A DNA stretch of 32,014 nucleotides from Alicyclobacillus suci (GCF_017329615.1 NZ_JAFMTW010000041.1:1-32014), one strand, 5' to 3'; positions 1-7,638 are shown, counted from the first letter of the stretch. Numbers and translations: made by a program. Notes: generated by a model from the sequence alone, not told the origin.

Positions 1-222
1 CGTCTGTCTTTGACAGGCTTATATAGATGCGCCTAAAAATCACTTCCCTTCATGGTTCTTAGAACTCGAAAGAGTGCTTGACATTAGATAGCTGGTCTTC
101 TGGATGTATATGCAAACAGGTGAGAACCCTGTCCTACATTTCGAGAGACAAAGAGTTGGCGATTGTGGCGGCGGGACGAATAACTATGATGTGTGGAAAA
201 TACGGTTTGTGGGGGCGGTGAC
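1..222. other. Leading non-coding segment
   Basis: No gene is supportable in the first ~220 bases. Two exact TTGACA hexamers occur (10-15 and 78-83). Neither is followed at 16-18 bp by a convincing TATAAT-like hexamer; TAAAAA lies 18 bp after the first. At least one of them may drive the acetyltransferase gene downstream, but I cannot choose between them. Confidence 0.3.
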
Positions 223-726
223 GTGGCTGAAATGGACGTACGGATACGGTGTTTGAGGTCTGACGAGTCGGCGCCGATGGACTTGATGTTGTTGGCTGAT
301 CCGTCCGTGGATGTGATTGAGCGTTATCTATCGAGGAGTATCGTCTACGTGGCGGAGCGGGCACCGGACGATATCATCGGGGTTTGTGCGGTCTTACCAA
401 CGCGGCCCTGCACGATGGAGATTGTGAACGTTGCGGTTTCTGAGGCGTGGCAGCAGAGAGGGATTGGAGAACGGATGTTGCGTGCGGTGATGGAAGATGT
501 GTGTCGGGCGCATCGGGTTTCGCGATTGGAGATTGCGACGGGGAACTCTAGTTTTTCGCAGTTGCGATTGTATCAGAAGCTCGGGTTTCGGATGTCGCAC
601 ATTGAACACGACTTTTTTGTTCGGAATTATGTTGATGAGATATTCGAGAACGGCTTACAATGTCGAGATTTGGTTCATCTTTGGTTTGACGTTACGCCGT
701 TTGTAGAGCCCCGCGGCGCTCGCTAA
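223..726 (+). CDS. GNAT family N-acetyltransferase
   Basis: A single-domain GNAT protein that would transfer an acyl group from acetyl-CoA to an unknown amine. The middle of the protein carries the beta4-alpha3 acetyl-CoA-binding pattern: a hydrophobic strand (EIVNVAVSEAWQ) followed by QQRGIGERML, matching the Q/RxxGxG/A pyrophosphate loop. The later stretch SQLRLYQKLGFR is the usual GNAT motif B (LYxKxGF). The frame is open back to a GTG at 193, but the GTG at 223 is preceded by a GGGGG stretch at 7 bp and the ATG at 232 also gives a natural N-terminus, so the start is uncertain by up to 13 codons. It is a single gene ending in a strong terminator. The substrate cannot be read from the sequence. 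Confidence 0.8.
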   Translation: MAEMDVRIRCLRSDESAPMDLMLLADPSVDVIERYLSRSIVYVAERAPDDIIGVCAVLPTRPCTMEIVNVAVSEAWQQRGIGERMLRAVMEDVCRAHRVSRLEIATGNSSFSQLRLYQKLGFRMSHIEHDFFVRNYVDEIFENGLQCRDLVHLWFDVTPFVEPRGAR

Positions 727-744
727 AAGGATGTCTCCATGGAA

Positions 745-780
745 CCGCCCTCTGCACAGATTGCAGAGGGCGGTGCTGTT
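745..780 (+). terminator. Intrinsic terminator after the GNAT gene
   Basis: A perfect 12-bp stem (745-756 pairing with 762-773, GC-rich) closes a 5-nt loop and is followed by TGCTGTTTT. It sits between two convergent genes. The T-rich side is on the plus strand, so it serves the acetyltransferase best. It may also stop transcripts of the minus-strand gene, whose stop codon is only a few bases away. Confidence 0.85.
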
Positions 781-1509
781 TTAGGCCCACTTCTGGCACT
801 TCAAAAACTTTTCGCAAATTTTTGCGCAGTGTAAGCTGATGCGACAGCAATTCTGCGATTCGGGATCAGGCAGGCGCATACATTCGTGCGCGCACATTTG
901 GCAGACTTTTGCACAGTATCGGAGCGTGAGTTTGAGCATGGGGCTCCGCCGTGCAATTTGCCGAGTGGTCAATTGGCATACCTCGACGCAGTCTTGCAAC
1001 ATGGCAATTTGTCTTGCGCGCATATACGCATCCGGACGGCACATCAGCATGTGGAGCGTCCGTTCACATGTCAACATGCAGTCTTTGACTTGTTCACAGA
1101 TGTTCGGACATTGGTGAATCGGGTGGACGGCGAAGAGGCCGGGATCGAACTCTAATTTCTCTTCTTCAAATTCGTATTCGTATTGCATATACATGAACTC
1201 AGTCTGTTGAGGCTGTGCCTTTGGCTGTGGTTTCGGTTGTGCGACAGGTGGCTTGTATGTGGGTTGAACGTGTTGCTTCATCGGTTTTTTCATGTGGTAC
1301 ATGGGAGATGGCTCAGACTCCACCTCCATCGATACTTGCATGTCTGGTGACGAAGGAGATTCCTCCCAAGGGACTTGTTTCTTTGGCGGCTGATGATAAG
1401 CTTTCTTCGGTTGGTGTATAGGCTTTTCCGGCTGTTCTGGTGGTTTTCCTTCACTGCGAAATTGCGACGTGAAATCGAAATCTTGCTCGTGGTAATTTTC
1501 GTTTGGCAC
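781..1509 (-). CDS. Cysteine-rich four-helix-bundle (DUF326/YhjQ-like) protein with disordered N-terminus
   Basis: A two-part protein of 242 residues. Residues 1 to about 120 are rich in Pro, Gln, Lys, Glu and Met and look disordered. The C-terminal ~110 residues hold 16 cysteines in helical spacings (CPNIC, KDCMLTC, QDCVEVC, RYCAKVCQMCAHEC, NCC, LHCAKIC, LKC). This is the pattern of the DUF326 / four-helix-bundle copper-binding family, which includes Bacillus YhjQ-type spore-associated proteins and Csp copper-storage proteins. Copper or zinc binding, or disulfide cross-linking in the spore coat, are therefore the likely roles. The start is GTG at 1509-1507, chosen because AAGGAGG lies 8 bp upstream. 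The gene is divergent from metA. The long hydrophilic N-terminal extension is not part of the usual small family member. Confidence 0.75.
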   Translation of the reverse strand: MPNENYHEQDFDFTSQFRSEGKPPEQPEKPIHQPKKAYHQPPKKQVPWEESPSSPDMQVSMEVESEPSPMYHMKKPMKQHVQPTYKPPVAQPKPQPKAQPQQTEFMYMQYEYEFEEEKLEFDPGLFAVHPIHQCPNICEQVKDCMLTCERTLHMLMCRPDAYMRARQIAMLQDCVEVCQLTTRQIARRSPMLKLTLRYCAKVCQMCAHECMRLPDPESQNCCRISLHCAKICEKFLKCQKWA

Positions 1510-1677
1510 CGTGTATCCTCCTTACGAGTCTTCATTCCACACCCAGTTAATGCAGGAACGACACCGCGTGTGCCCGCCCACAACGCGTTTGGGCAGAAGG
1601 ACACTGAATTTGTGAAAAGTGTGCTAAACTGAACGAAGCCAATGTGGCAAGACCACATGAAAGAATGGTGAGAGAAC

Positions 1678-2613
1678 ATGCCGATTAAAATTCCAGACCA
1701 TTTACCAGCGAAGCAAATCTTGCAGTCTGAGCACATTTTCGTAATGGGAGAACAACGGGCTTTTCAGCAGGACATCCGTCCGCTTCGTATATTGATTTTG
1801 AATCTAATGCCAATCAAAGAAGTGACCGAGACGCAATTGCTCCGCTTGCTCGGGAACTCCCCGCTGCAAGTGGAAGTGACCCTTTTGCGGATGCGCTCGC
1901 ATGTGGCGAAAAATACCTCGGTAGAGCATCTGACTGAGTTTTATCAGACGTTTGAAGATGTTCAGAAGCAAGCATATGACGGCATGATTATCACCGGTGC
2001 ACCGGTAGAGCATATGGATTTTGAAGAAGTGGGATACTGGGCGGAACTTTGTGACATTCTCGAGTGGACAAAAGAGTCGGTCACTTCAACGTTGCACATT
2101 TGTTGGGCGGCCCAAGCGGCTTTGTACTACCATTATCAGATTCCAAAGTATCCATTGCCTGAAAAACTGTTTGGTGTCTTTGAACATACAGTCAATATCC
2201 GATGTAATCTGACCCGCGGGTTTGACGACACGTTTTTTGTGCCCCATTCTCGACATACGGATGTGCGGAAGCAGGACATTGAAGCCGTCGGCGGTTTGGA
2301 TATCTTGTCCGAGTCGGAAGAGGCTGGTGTGTTTCTGGTTGCTACTCCGGACGCTCGGCAGATTTTTGTAACCGGTCACGCAGAGTACGACGCGTTGACG
2401 TTGGCGGAAGAATATCAGCGCGACGTGGAGCGTGGACTTCCCGTTCCGCTTCCGAAAAATTACTATCCGAATGACGACACGACGCGCACGCCAAAGCATC
2501 AGTGGCGGTCACACGCCAATTTGTTGTTCGCAAACTGGCTCAACTATTGCGTGTATCAAGAGACGCCCTATGATTTGAGCGGTCGTATCAAACATTCGCT
2601 GTCGATTGGCTGA
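1678..2613 (+). CDS. metAA: MetA-type homoserine O-acyltransferase, predicted acetyl-CoA specific
   Basis: Activates the homoserine hydroxyl in the first committed step of methionine synthesis. The full-length 311-residue MetA fold is visible. The nucleophile is Cys142 (ICWAAQA), and the His/Glu pair is in GHAEYD (His234, Glu236). The [11 protein letters not shown] motif lies near residue 43. Residue 111 is Glu ([12 protein letters not shown]). In MetA proteins Glu111 goes with acetyl-CoA and Gly111 with succinyl-CoA, so this is predicted to be an acetyltransferase like the Bacillus cereus enzyme. ATG at 1678 has GGTGAGAG about 4 bp upstream. The 168-bp upstream region shows no SAM (S-box) or T-box architecture that I can recognise. 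It stands alone, divergent from the cysteine-rich protein gene. Confidence 0.95.
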   Translation: MPIKIPDHLPAKQILQSEHIFVMGEQRAFQQDIRPLRILILNLMPIKEVTETQLLRLLGNSPLQVEVTLLRMRSHVAKNTSVEHLTEFYQTFEDVQKQAYDGMIITGAPVEHMDFEEVGYWAELCDILEWTKESVTSTLHICWAAQAALYYHYQIPKYPLPEKLFGVFEHTVNIRCNLTRGFDDTFFVPHSRHTDVRKQDIEAVGGLDILSESEEAGVFLVATPDARQIFVTGHAEYDALTLAEEYQRDVERGLPVPLPKNYYPNDDTTRTPKHQWRSHANLLFANWLNYCVYQETPYDLSGRIKHSLSIG

Positions 2614-2693
2614 ATTTTGGCAGCCCAGTCACCGCGCGATGTTTAGGTGATGAGGAACAAGGGGACAAGGAAGATAAGAAGGCTCGCGGTGTT

Positions 2694-2713
2694 TGTATCA
2701 TTTGGTAGATACA
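2694..2713. promoter_or_regulatory. Dyad TGTATC-8-GATACA upstream of the CDF gene
   Basis: A perfect 6-bp inverted repeat (2694-2699 and 2708-2713) with an 8-bp spacer lies 40 bp before the start of the metal-efflux gene. The position suits an operator for a metal-responsive repressor. No regulator gene is adjacent and the motif is short, so this is only a candidate. Confidence 0.3.
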
Positions 2714-2752
2714 TGCGTCCGGTTCTTGCTATGGAGGGAGGATATATAGCGT

Positions 2753-3742
2753 ATGGCGCACGAACATGCGCATCACCACCACGGGCCCAAAGATCACGGA
2801 CACCATCATGACCACGGTGATATCCTTCATACACATGCCCCAGCTGGGAAAATGGGCAGGGCATTTGCACTGACTTGTGTCATTCTCGTTGTAGAGTTGG
2901 CTGGTGGTGCGATTTCTCACAGTTTGGCATTGATGTCGGATGCGGGGCACGTTTTGACAGACGTATTCGCCATCGGGCTGTCTTGGTTTGCGTTGCGGCA
3001 GTCCGTGAAGCCGGCCGATGAGAAGATGACGTTCGGTTACGCCAGGTGGGGAATCTTAGCGGCACTGCTCAACGGGTTGACGCTGATTGCCATTACATTG
3101 TGGATTTTGTGGGAGGCGTATCATCGGCTGGAGCACCCAAGCGCCGTTCATAGCCTGTGGATGTTTGTCAGTGCCGCGGTGGGGATTTGCATCAATTTGT
3201 ATTTGGCTGCAGGGATGCGCGATGAAGAAAATTTGAACGTGCGCAGCGCAGTTTTGCACATGCTTGGCGACGCTGCAGCGTCCGCCGGCGTGATTGTGGC
3301 GGGTATCGTGATATTACTGACTCACTGGTATTTGGTTGATCCACTCTTGAGTATTGCGATTGCATTGTTCATTGCGTTTGGCGCTTGGCGCATCGTTCGC
3401 CAGACGATAAAGATTTTGATGGAGGCTACGCCTCAGACGATAGACTTTCGCGAGGTTGTCGGCAAACTCAAGGCAGTACCGGGGATTCATGATGTGCACG
3501 ACGTGCACGTGTGGGCTATCACGAACGGTCAAAACGCACTGAGTTGTCACGCTGTGCTCGATGGAAATATGACGATACGCGAGAGTCAGCAGATTCTTCG
3601 TGACGCAGAACACTGTTTGGCCCACTTTGGTATTGGGCATGTCACGATTCAGATTGAAGATGGCAGTCATCCCCATGAAAATCGGGCGTTGTGTAAAGCA
3701 GCAGATCAGAGTGGTGAACATCATCATCACGAGCGCGATTAG
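2753..3742 (+). CDS. CDF family cation (zinc-type) efflux transporter
   Basis: An inner-membrane divalent-metal/proton antiporter of 329 residues. It opens with a histidine-rich cytosolic tail (residues 2-28, 12 His) typical of ZitB/CzcD-type zinc exporters. The first membrane helices follow, with the metal-site pattern SDAGHVLTD (HxxxD) near residue 64. A second site lies on a later helix in HMLGDAAASAGV (HxxxD). The C-terminal cytoplasmic CDF domain (GIHDVHDVHVWAITNGQNALSCHAVL) is complete, and a further His-rich tail (GEHHHHERD) ends the protein. The first ATG follows GGAGGGAGG by about 10 bp. It probably starts a short operon with the two membrane-protein genes that follow (15-bp gap). 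Zn2+ is the most likely substrate; Co2+ or Cd2+ remain possible. Confidence 0.92.
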   Translation: MAHEHAHHHHGPKDHGHHHDHGDILHTHAPAGKMGRAFALTCVILVVELAGGAISHSLALMSDAGHVLTDVFAIGLSWFALRQSVKPADEKMTFGYARWGILAALLNGLTLIAITLWILWEAYHRLEHPSAVHSLWMFVSAAVGICINLYLAAGMRDEENLNVRSAVLHMLGDAAASAGVIVAGIVILLTHWYLVDPLLSIAIALFIAFGAWRIVRQTIKILMEATPQTIDFREVVGKLKAVPGIHDVHDVHVWAITNGQNALSCHAVLDGNMTIRESQQILRDAEHCLAHFGIGHVTIQIEDGSHPHENRALCKAADQSGEHHHHERD

Positions 3743-3757
3743 AAACGGAGGTGGATT

Positions 3758-4084
3758 GTGTTGAATTTGTACCAGGAACCAGGGAGTTCTTCGGATGCGC
3801 CCTTTCCATGGCGTTATGTCGGAGCGTTTTTCATTTGTGTTGCGTTGACCGGGTTGGCGCTTTTAGTGGCGTTTGGGTTAGATCTTCCCGGTATGGTGAT
3901 GGTCTTCATCGTTTTGGCCATGGCGCTGATTCAGGTGATTTTGCAGCTCACTTTACTATTGCACGCATCTTTTCGCGACGAGCGTTGGATGCGGGTGGCT
4001 GCGCTGGCGGGTGGCACATTTATTGCCATTGTCGTCATTGGCTTTACGTATCTGGTGATGACATTTAATTCGGGCGTATCTTGA
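3758..4084 (+). CDS. Heme-copper oxidase subunit IV-like (CyoD/CtaF-type) membrane protein
   Basis: A 108-residue protein with three predicted membrane helices (about 22-42, 48-70 and 82-103). The pattern is FPWRYVGAFF, then ALIQVILQLTLLLH, then a charged loop (RDERW) and a third helix. This matches the small subunit IV of bacterial quinol or cytochrome c oxidases, where it helps assembly or stability of subunit I. The GTG at 3758 has GGAGGTG 4 bp upstream. It is unusual that no subunits I-III accompany it; instead it follows a metal exporter by 15 bp. Assignment rests on pattern resemblance, so a generic small membrane protein is the alternative. Confidence 0.6.
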   Translation: MLNLYQEPGSSSDAPFPWRYVGAFFICVALTGLALLVAFGLDLPGMVMVFIVLAMALIQVILQLTLLLHASFRDERWMRVAALAGGTFIAIVVIGFTYLVMTFNSGVS

Positions 4085-4383
4085 TGTTTTCGGAATATCT
4101 TGGCTGGCTATGGAGAGGACGGACTGGCATGAACCCTTCAATTCGGTTATTCGCTGGCCTGATTGCGGCGTTCATCGCCGGGGCAGTGACCAGATTACTT
4201 TCTGGAGATTCGACGGTTGCACTGACGATTGCAACCTGTGTATTTGTGTTTGGCGTGTTGAGCACGGGGCGAACCTATCTGCTGCAACGGCGGTTACTGC
4301 GGGGTGATTTGTACATTCAGCATGGTGCACCTGTACTAGCTGGCGTGATTGTCTCGGTCATCGTCCGAATTACACACTTTTAG
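4084..4383 (+). CDS. Small hypothetical membrane protein
   Basis: I do not recognise the family. The ATG at 4084 overlaps the stop of the preceding gene in TGATG, implying translational coupling, and gives 99 residues. An internal ATG at 4129 with a GGAGAGGA-like site upstream would give 84 residues. Two or three hydrophobic segments are visible (IRLFAGLIAAFIAGAV, ALTIATCVFVFGVL, APVLAGVIVSVIV), with a basic loop between the second and third (QRRLLRGD). Co-translation with the subunit IV-like gene and co-orientation with the CDF gene suggest a membrane role, nothing more specific. Confidence 0.6.
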   Translation: MFSEYLGWLWRGRTGMNPSIRLFAGLIAAFIAGAVTRLLSGDSTVALTIATCVFVFGVLSTGRTYLLQRRLLRGDLYIQHGAPVLAGVIVSVIVRITHF

Positions 4384-4402
4384 CGTACAGGTTGGTGTAC
4401 GC
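4383..4402 (+). terminator. Hairpin at the end of the CDF operon
   Basis: A perfect 7-bp stem (4383-4389 GCGTACA with 4396-4402) and a 6-nt loop begin on the last base of the stop codon. Only a loose A/T-rich stretch follows, with no immediate T-run, so this is a weak terminator or an mRNA-stabilising hairpin. Confidence 0.35.
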
Positions 4403-4545
4403 ACTGAAATTTATTTGAATCATCAGATAAAATCGACCCTCTTCGACAAACATGTAACGAATTCGCCGATTGTTCGTCACATTTGTCAGGCATAATTCGT
4501 CGTATACTGTTGATCGTTGATTGCTCATTTAGGTGGAGGAGAACA

Positions 4546-4878
4546 ATGACCAACGGGGACACCAGAACGACCAGTGTGATCGAATACTTGCGCAATAAAA
4601 TGATATTGCGCGCACAGGCGACCGGCGATTTGTTGCACCAGGATGTCATTCAATTGAGTCAGCAGCTCGACCGATTTTTAGTTCAAGATCAGAGGCATCG
4701 CGCAGGGGCGGAGCCAGCGCCTCAGAGCGGTGAGTTTGCAACATCGTTGTGGCCACAGATTGCGGCGGGAAATGAACCGCGGTATCCGGTTTGGCTCTTG
4801 CGGCGGTGGTCGCGTCGGCATTTGCGGATGGTTGGCGGGCAGGGGTCAGTGAAGATGTACCAGCAGTCGACGCGTTGA
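4546..4878 (+). CDS. Spo0E-like aspartyl-phosphate phosphatase family protein with C-terminal extension
   Basis: The N-terminal ~50 residues match the Spo0E family: a helix (VIEYLRNKMILRAQATG) followed by DVIQLSQQLDRFL, which carries the family SQELD signature in the form SQQLD. Family members dephosphorylate Spo0A~P and so restrain sporulation. ATG at 4546 is chosen because AGGTGGAGGAG ends 4 bp upstream; the frame stays open further upstream without any ribosome site. Spo0E proteins are normally 50-90 residues. Here about 55 extra residues, basic and low in recognisable structure, follow. A second frame across 4770-4880 also reads as plausible protein, so the tail could be a genuine extension or the product of a frameshift. 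Confidence 0.7.
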   Translation: MTNGDTRTTSVIEYLRNKMILRAQATGDLLHQDVIQLSQQLDRFLVQDQRHRAGAEPAPQSGEFATSLWPQIAAGNEPRYPVWLLRRWSRRHLRMVGGQGSVKMYQQSTR

Positions 4879-4944
4879 GTTGACGCGGCTGTTTGGACAA
4901 GGTACGCTGACTACGTACATAGATTCTGCCGACGAAATAAGGAT

Positions 4945-5754
4945 GTGACAGTCGACGTGCATTCGTATTGGTTTCACATTGGTGCGTTCCCCGTCCGGTC
5001 TTACAGTACAGTATTTGCCCTGGCTTTCCTGTTGGGCTTGGGGATAACCCTGTATTTTGCCAAGACCAAAGGGAACCCCGGAGATGCTGAGCACTGGTGG
5101 AGCCTCGGGCCTTTGTGTCTGGTAGGCGGCATTTTGGGTGCTCGGTTCTGGCAAGTGTTCTTCTTCGATTGGGGGTACTATTCGCAGTATCCCGGTCAAA
5201 TTATTCAAATCTGGAATGGTGGATTGTCGATTCAGGGTGGCATCGTGGGCGCTCTGATTGCAGCCATCATTTACTTGGTGAAAAAGAAGTTGAGTTTTTT
5301 TCACTTTGCGGATATCGCGACGCCAGGTATTTTATTAGGACAGAGTATCGGGCGTGATGCGGATTTTATGAACGGAAGCGCATATGGTGCGCCGACGCAT
5401 CAAAACTTTGGTGTGCTTTTTCCGACGGATACGTTGGCTAGACAGCAGTACGGCAATCAGCCGTTGTGGCCGGCGGTGATTTGGGAGGCACAGGTTGACA
5501 TTGTTCTGATGGCTCTTTTGTTTGTCCTGCTGCAGCGGAAGAAGGGCTGGCCGAGGGGCTTTGCGTTTGTGTATTACCTCATCGTGTACAATATTTGTCG
5601 ATTCTTCTTGGAAATGTTGCGCGGTGATTCGCCACGTGGCGTATTTGGCTGGGATGCGGCGCAATGGACGGCGTTGGCAACGGCACTCGTTGGGGTTATA
5701 CTCACCATTTGGGTGTTTCGCAAGTCAAAGCAGAAGACACCGCTTGGGCTTTAA
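4945..5754 (+). CDS. lgt: Prolipoprotein diacylglyceryl transferase family protein (atypical Lgt)
   Basis: A 269-residue integral membrane protein with about seven helices and the Lgt fold. Visible family patterns are VRSYSTVFALAFLLG, WNGGLSIQGGIVGALIAA, IGRDADFMNGSAYGAPT and CRFFLEMLRGD. Lgt moves diacylglycerol from phosphatidylglycerol to the lipobox cysteine of prelipoproteins. The Arg of GR (R137) and the R/E pair of RFFLE are kept, matching E. coli R143, R239 and E243. The positions of E. coli N146 and E151 hold Asp140 and Ser145, and H103 is Gln97. It could be a working Lgt of a divergent subfamily or a second paralogue with altered chemistry. The GTG at 4945 lies too close to AAGGA for a normal ribosome site; the GTG at 4957 is the alternative. 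Confidence 0.82.
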   Translation: MTVDVHSYWFHIGAFPVRSYSTVFALAFLLGLGITLYFAKTKGNPGDAEHWWSLGPLCLVGGILGARFWQVFFFDWGYYSQYPGQIIQIWNGGLSIQGGIVGALIAAIIYLVKKKLSFFHFADIATPGILLGQSIGRDADFMNGSAYGAPTHQNFGVLFPTDTLARQQYGNQPLWPAVIWEAQVDIVLMALLFVLLQRKKGWPRGFAFVYYLIVYNICRFFLEMLRGDSPRGVFGWDAAQWTALATALVGVILTIWVFRKSKQKTPLGL

Positions 5755-5776
5755 CTGGATATGTGTGAAATGTTTG

Positions 5777-5803
5777 CGGAGTGCTTTTAGGTACTCCGTT
5801 TTT
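5777..5803 (+). terminator. Intrinsic terminator after lgt
   Basis: A CGGAGT/ACTCCG stem (5777-5782 with 5793-5798), extendable by a G-U and a C-G pair, is followed directly by five T residues and then CATTTT. It lies 22 bp after the lgt stop and is a convincing plus-strand terminator. Confidence 0.8.
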
Positions 5804-5841
5804 CATTTTGGTTATGACACTAAGGGCAGGAGGGGAACGAA

Positions 5842-6759
5842 GTGCATCGATTGGAAGTAGACATACCGGCGTCATTCGATTTTGCGTCTACTGTGCGCCG
5901 AAACATCTTTGGCATCGGGGATGTAAAAGTTTTAGGAACGGTCGAAGTACCCGTGGTCGTGCGGGCGTTTTGGATTGCAGACGAACCCATAGGCGTTCGC
6001 ATTTACGTGGATAAACAAGCTGAAAAACTCATCGTGGAGACGGAAGATGCAAAAGCCACAAAGCACCTTCTTCCCCTCGTTCGCCATTGGTTAGATCTCG
6101 ATACTGACTACGAAATGGCGATGTCATGGCTTTGCCAAGACCCTGTGTTGGAACCAGTCGTTCATGCCCTGCGTGGGCTGTACCTGCAGCGCGATGTCGA
6201 TTCCTTCTGTTGTTTGGTGCGCATGATGATTGGTCAACAGGTCAACGTAGCGTTTGCAACGACGCTTACGAACAGATTGATTGAGCTCGTGGGGCGCAAA
6301 GTGGCGATTGGGTGTGAGACGTTGGCTGTATTCCCAAGGGCGGCAGATGTGGCGAGACTCTCGGTTGATACGTTGCGCAGCTTGCAGTTCAGCGAGCGCA
6401 AAGCGCAGTATATTGTGAATCTGGCGAAAATGGTGGTGGATGGGCAAATTGATTTGCGTGCGGACAAGCTCGATTGCCTGGAAGATGAAGAACTTATCGC
6501 TTATCTTGGTCAAATTCGAGGTGTCGGTCGCTGGAGTGCGCAGTGCTGTGCGCTATTTTCCCTTCAGCGTCCCGATATTTTTCCCGCACAAGATGTCGGG
6601 TTGTTGGATGCTATTGGGCGTTTGTATGGCGGTGTGAGACCCAGTATCGAACAGGCTGCAGACATGGCACAAGCCTGGAGCCCATATCGTAGCTACGCTG
6701 CACACGTACTGTGGTGCAGCCGAAGGCGGTTCGAGACAGGTATGAATCCGCCTCAATAA
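5842..6759 (+). CDS. DNA-3-methyladenine glycosylase II (AlkA-type)
   Basis: A base-excision repair enzyme that removes alkylated purines. The 305-residue protein has an N-terminal AlkA-like alpha/beta region (about residues 1-100) and a C-terminal HhH-GPD domain. The latter is seen from MMIGQQVNVAFATTLTNRLIE onwards. The helix-hairpin-helix LGQIRGVGRWSAQCCALFSL is followed by PDIFPAQDVGLLDAIGRLYG, whose Asp (in PAQDVGL) is the expected catalytic residue. The GTG start at 5842 follows AGGAGGGG at 6 bp. The 3' end overlaps the T-tract region of a hairpin that terminates the opposite strand. It appears to be a single-gene unit. Confidence 0.88.
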   Translation: MHRLEVDIPASFDFASTVRRNIFGIGDVKVLGTVEVPVVVRAFWIADEPIGVRIYVDKQAEKLIVETEDAKATKHLLPLVRHWLDLDTDYEMAMSWLCQDPVLEPVVHALRGLYLQRDVDSFCCLVRMMIGQQVNVAFATTLTNRLIELVGRKVAIGCETLAVFPRAADVARLSVDTLRSLQFSERKAQYIVNLAKMVVDGQIDLRADKLDCLEDEELIAYLGQIRGVGRWSAQCCALFSLQRPDIFPAQDVGLLDAIGRLYGGVRPSIEQAADMAQAWSPYRSYAAHVLWCSRRRFETGMNPPQ

Positions 6760-6789
6760 AAAACGGCAACGTGTTCGAGCACGCTGCCG
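6758..6789 (-). terminator. Intrinsic terminator for the polysaccharide deacetylase gene
   Basis: An imperfect 10-bp stem (6764-6773 with 6780-6789, one mismatch) closes a 6-nt loop. On the minus strand it is followed by a run of six T (6763-6758), so it works for the deacetylase gene, about 105 bp beyond that gene's stop. It overlaps the stop codon of the AlkA gene. Confidence 0.75.
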
Positions 6790-6893
6790 ACAAGCGGGGT
6801 ATTTCTGTGCACACAAATGTTAGCATCTGGTACTAGACAAAGCAAGTGGTGGATGAATCTATAGTTTGTAAAAGATGGGTGTTCACACAACTG

Positions 6894-7595
6894 TCACAAA
6901 CTCTGGGGGAGTCGTGCAAAATGGTACCCTCGTGCGCGAAGCGCGTCGATGATTTTTGGCAAAGCCTCTACGGTGTAGCGGCTGTTTGATACACCGTCGT
7001 GCATGAGAATCACGGCGCCTGGCTGAATTTGATCCATCACGTGATGAATAATTTTATCGGCGCTGTTCGCCTTCCAGTCTTCCGAATCGACTGTCCAAAG
7101 GATGACTGGATGACCTAGAGAAACGATTGACTTCGCCTCGTTATCTGTAATCAGTCCGCCTGGCGGCCGATAATACTTTGGATAGCTGCCAGTCACTTGG
7201 TGAATCGTCCCGTCGGTCCGTTTGACATCTTGGGCCACCCATGCTGCAGTTTTTTCTGGAAGAAAATCGTGCTGATACCCATGGTTGCCGATTTCGTGTC
7301 CCTCGACGACCAATCGTCTCGCGATAGTTGGGAACTCGCGCACCCGAAATCCCAGTACAAAAAATGTCGCGGGAACGTGTTTGGCGCTTAAGATGTCGAG
7401 AATTTGTGGGGTGTAACGTTTGCTTGGACCATCGTCAAACGTTAAGTAGACGGTTTTGTCGTGGCCAATTTGACGCAGCACCTGGGCATCAATGGTTTGT
7501 GTTGGGCCTAGGATGAAACCGACCATGACCAGGCTACACACGAACCCTAGAATGCATTTCCGCAAATCCATGCATCTCCTCAAAGTTCGCTGCAT
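6894..7595 (-). CDS. NodB-type polysaccharide deacetylase
   Basis: An exported or membrane-anchored carbohydrate deacetylase of 233 residues. After a hydrophobic signal/anchor (about residues 13-35) come the NodB motifs in order: TFDDGP (metal and base Asp), HEIGNHGYQH (metal-binding His pair), RPPGG, WTVDSEDW and LMHDG. This is a complete carbohydrate esterase 4 domain, and the length matches PdaA/PdaB-like spore or cell-wall peptidoglycan deacetylases. Two starts are possible. The ATG at 7595 is preceded by AAGGGGG, and an ATG at 7571 by GAGGAG. The second gives the more normal signal peptide. It is divergent from the spore SASP gene, which fits a sporulation role but does not prove it. Confidence 0.87.
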   Translation of the reverse strand: MQRTLRRCMDLRKCILGFVCSLVMVGFILGPTQTIDAQVLRQIGHDKTVYLTFDDGPSKRYTPQILDILSAKHVPATFFVLGFRVREFPTIARRLVVEGHEIGNHGYQHDFLPEKTAAWVAQDVKRTDGTIHQVTGSYPKYYRPPGGLITDNEAKSIVSLGHPVILWTVDSEDWKANSADKIIHHVMDQIQPGAVILMHDGVSNSRYTVEALPKIIDALRARGYHFARLPQSL

Positions 7596-7638
7596 CGACA
7601 GTTCCCCCTTGAGTGATAAATATAATCGGTTGTGAGTT

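Noticed and set aside
1510..1677. S-box or T-box leader before metA
   Set aside because: The region is short and divergent. None of the SAM-I stems and no T-box specifier or antiterminator sequence is visible.
1290..1736. A 148-codon minus-strand frame across the metA start
   Set aside because: It overlaps both metA and the start of the cysteine-rich protein gene, whose own frame has a strong ribosome site and a recognisable domain.
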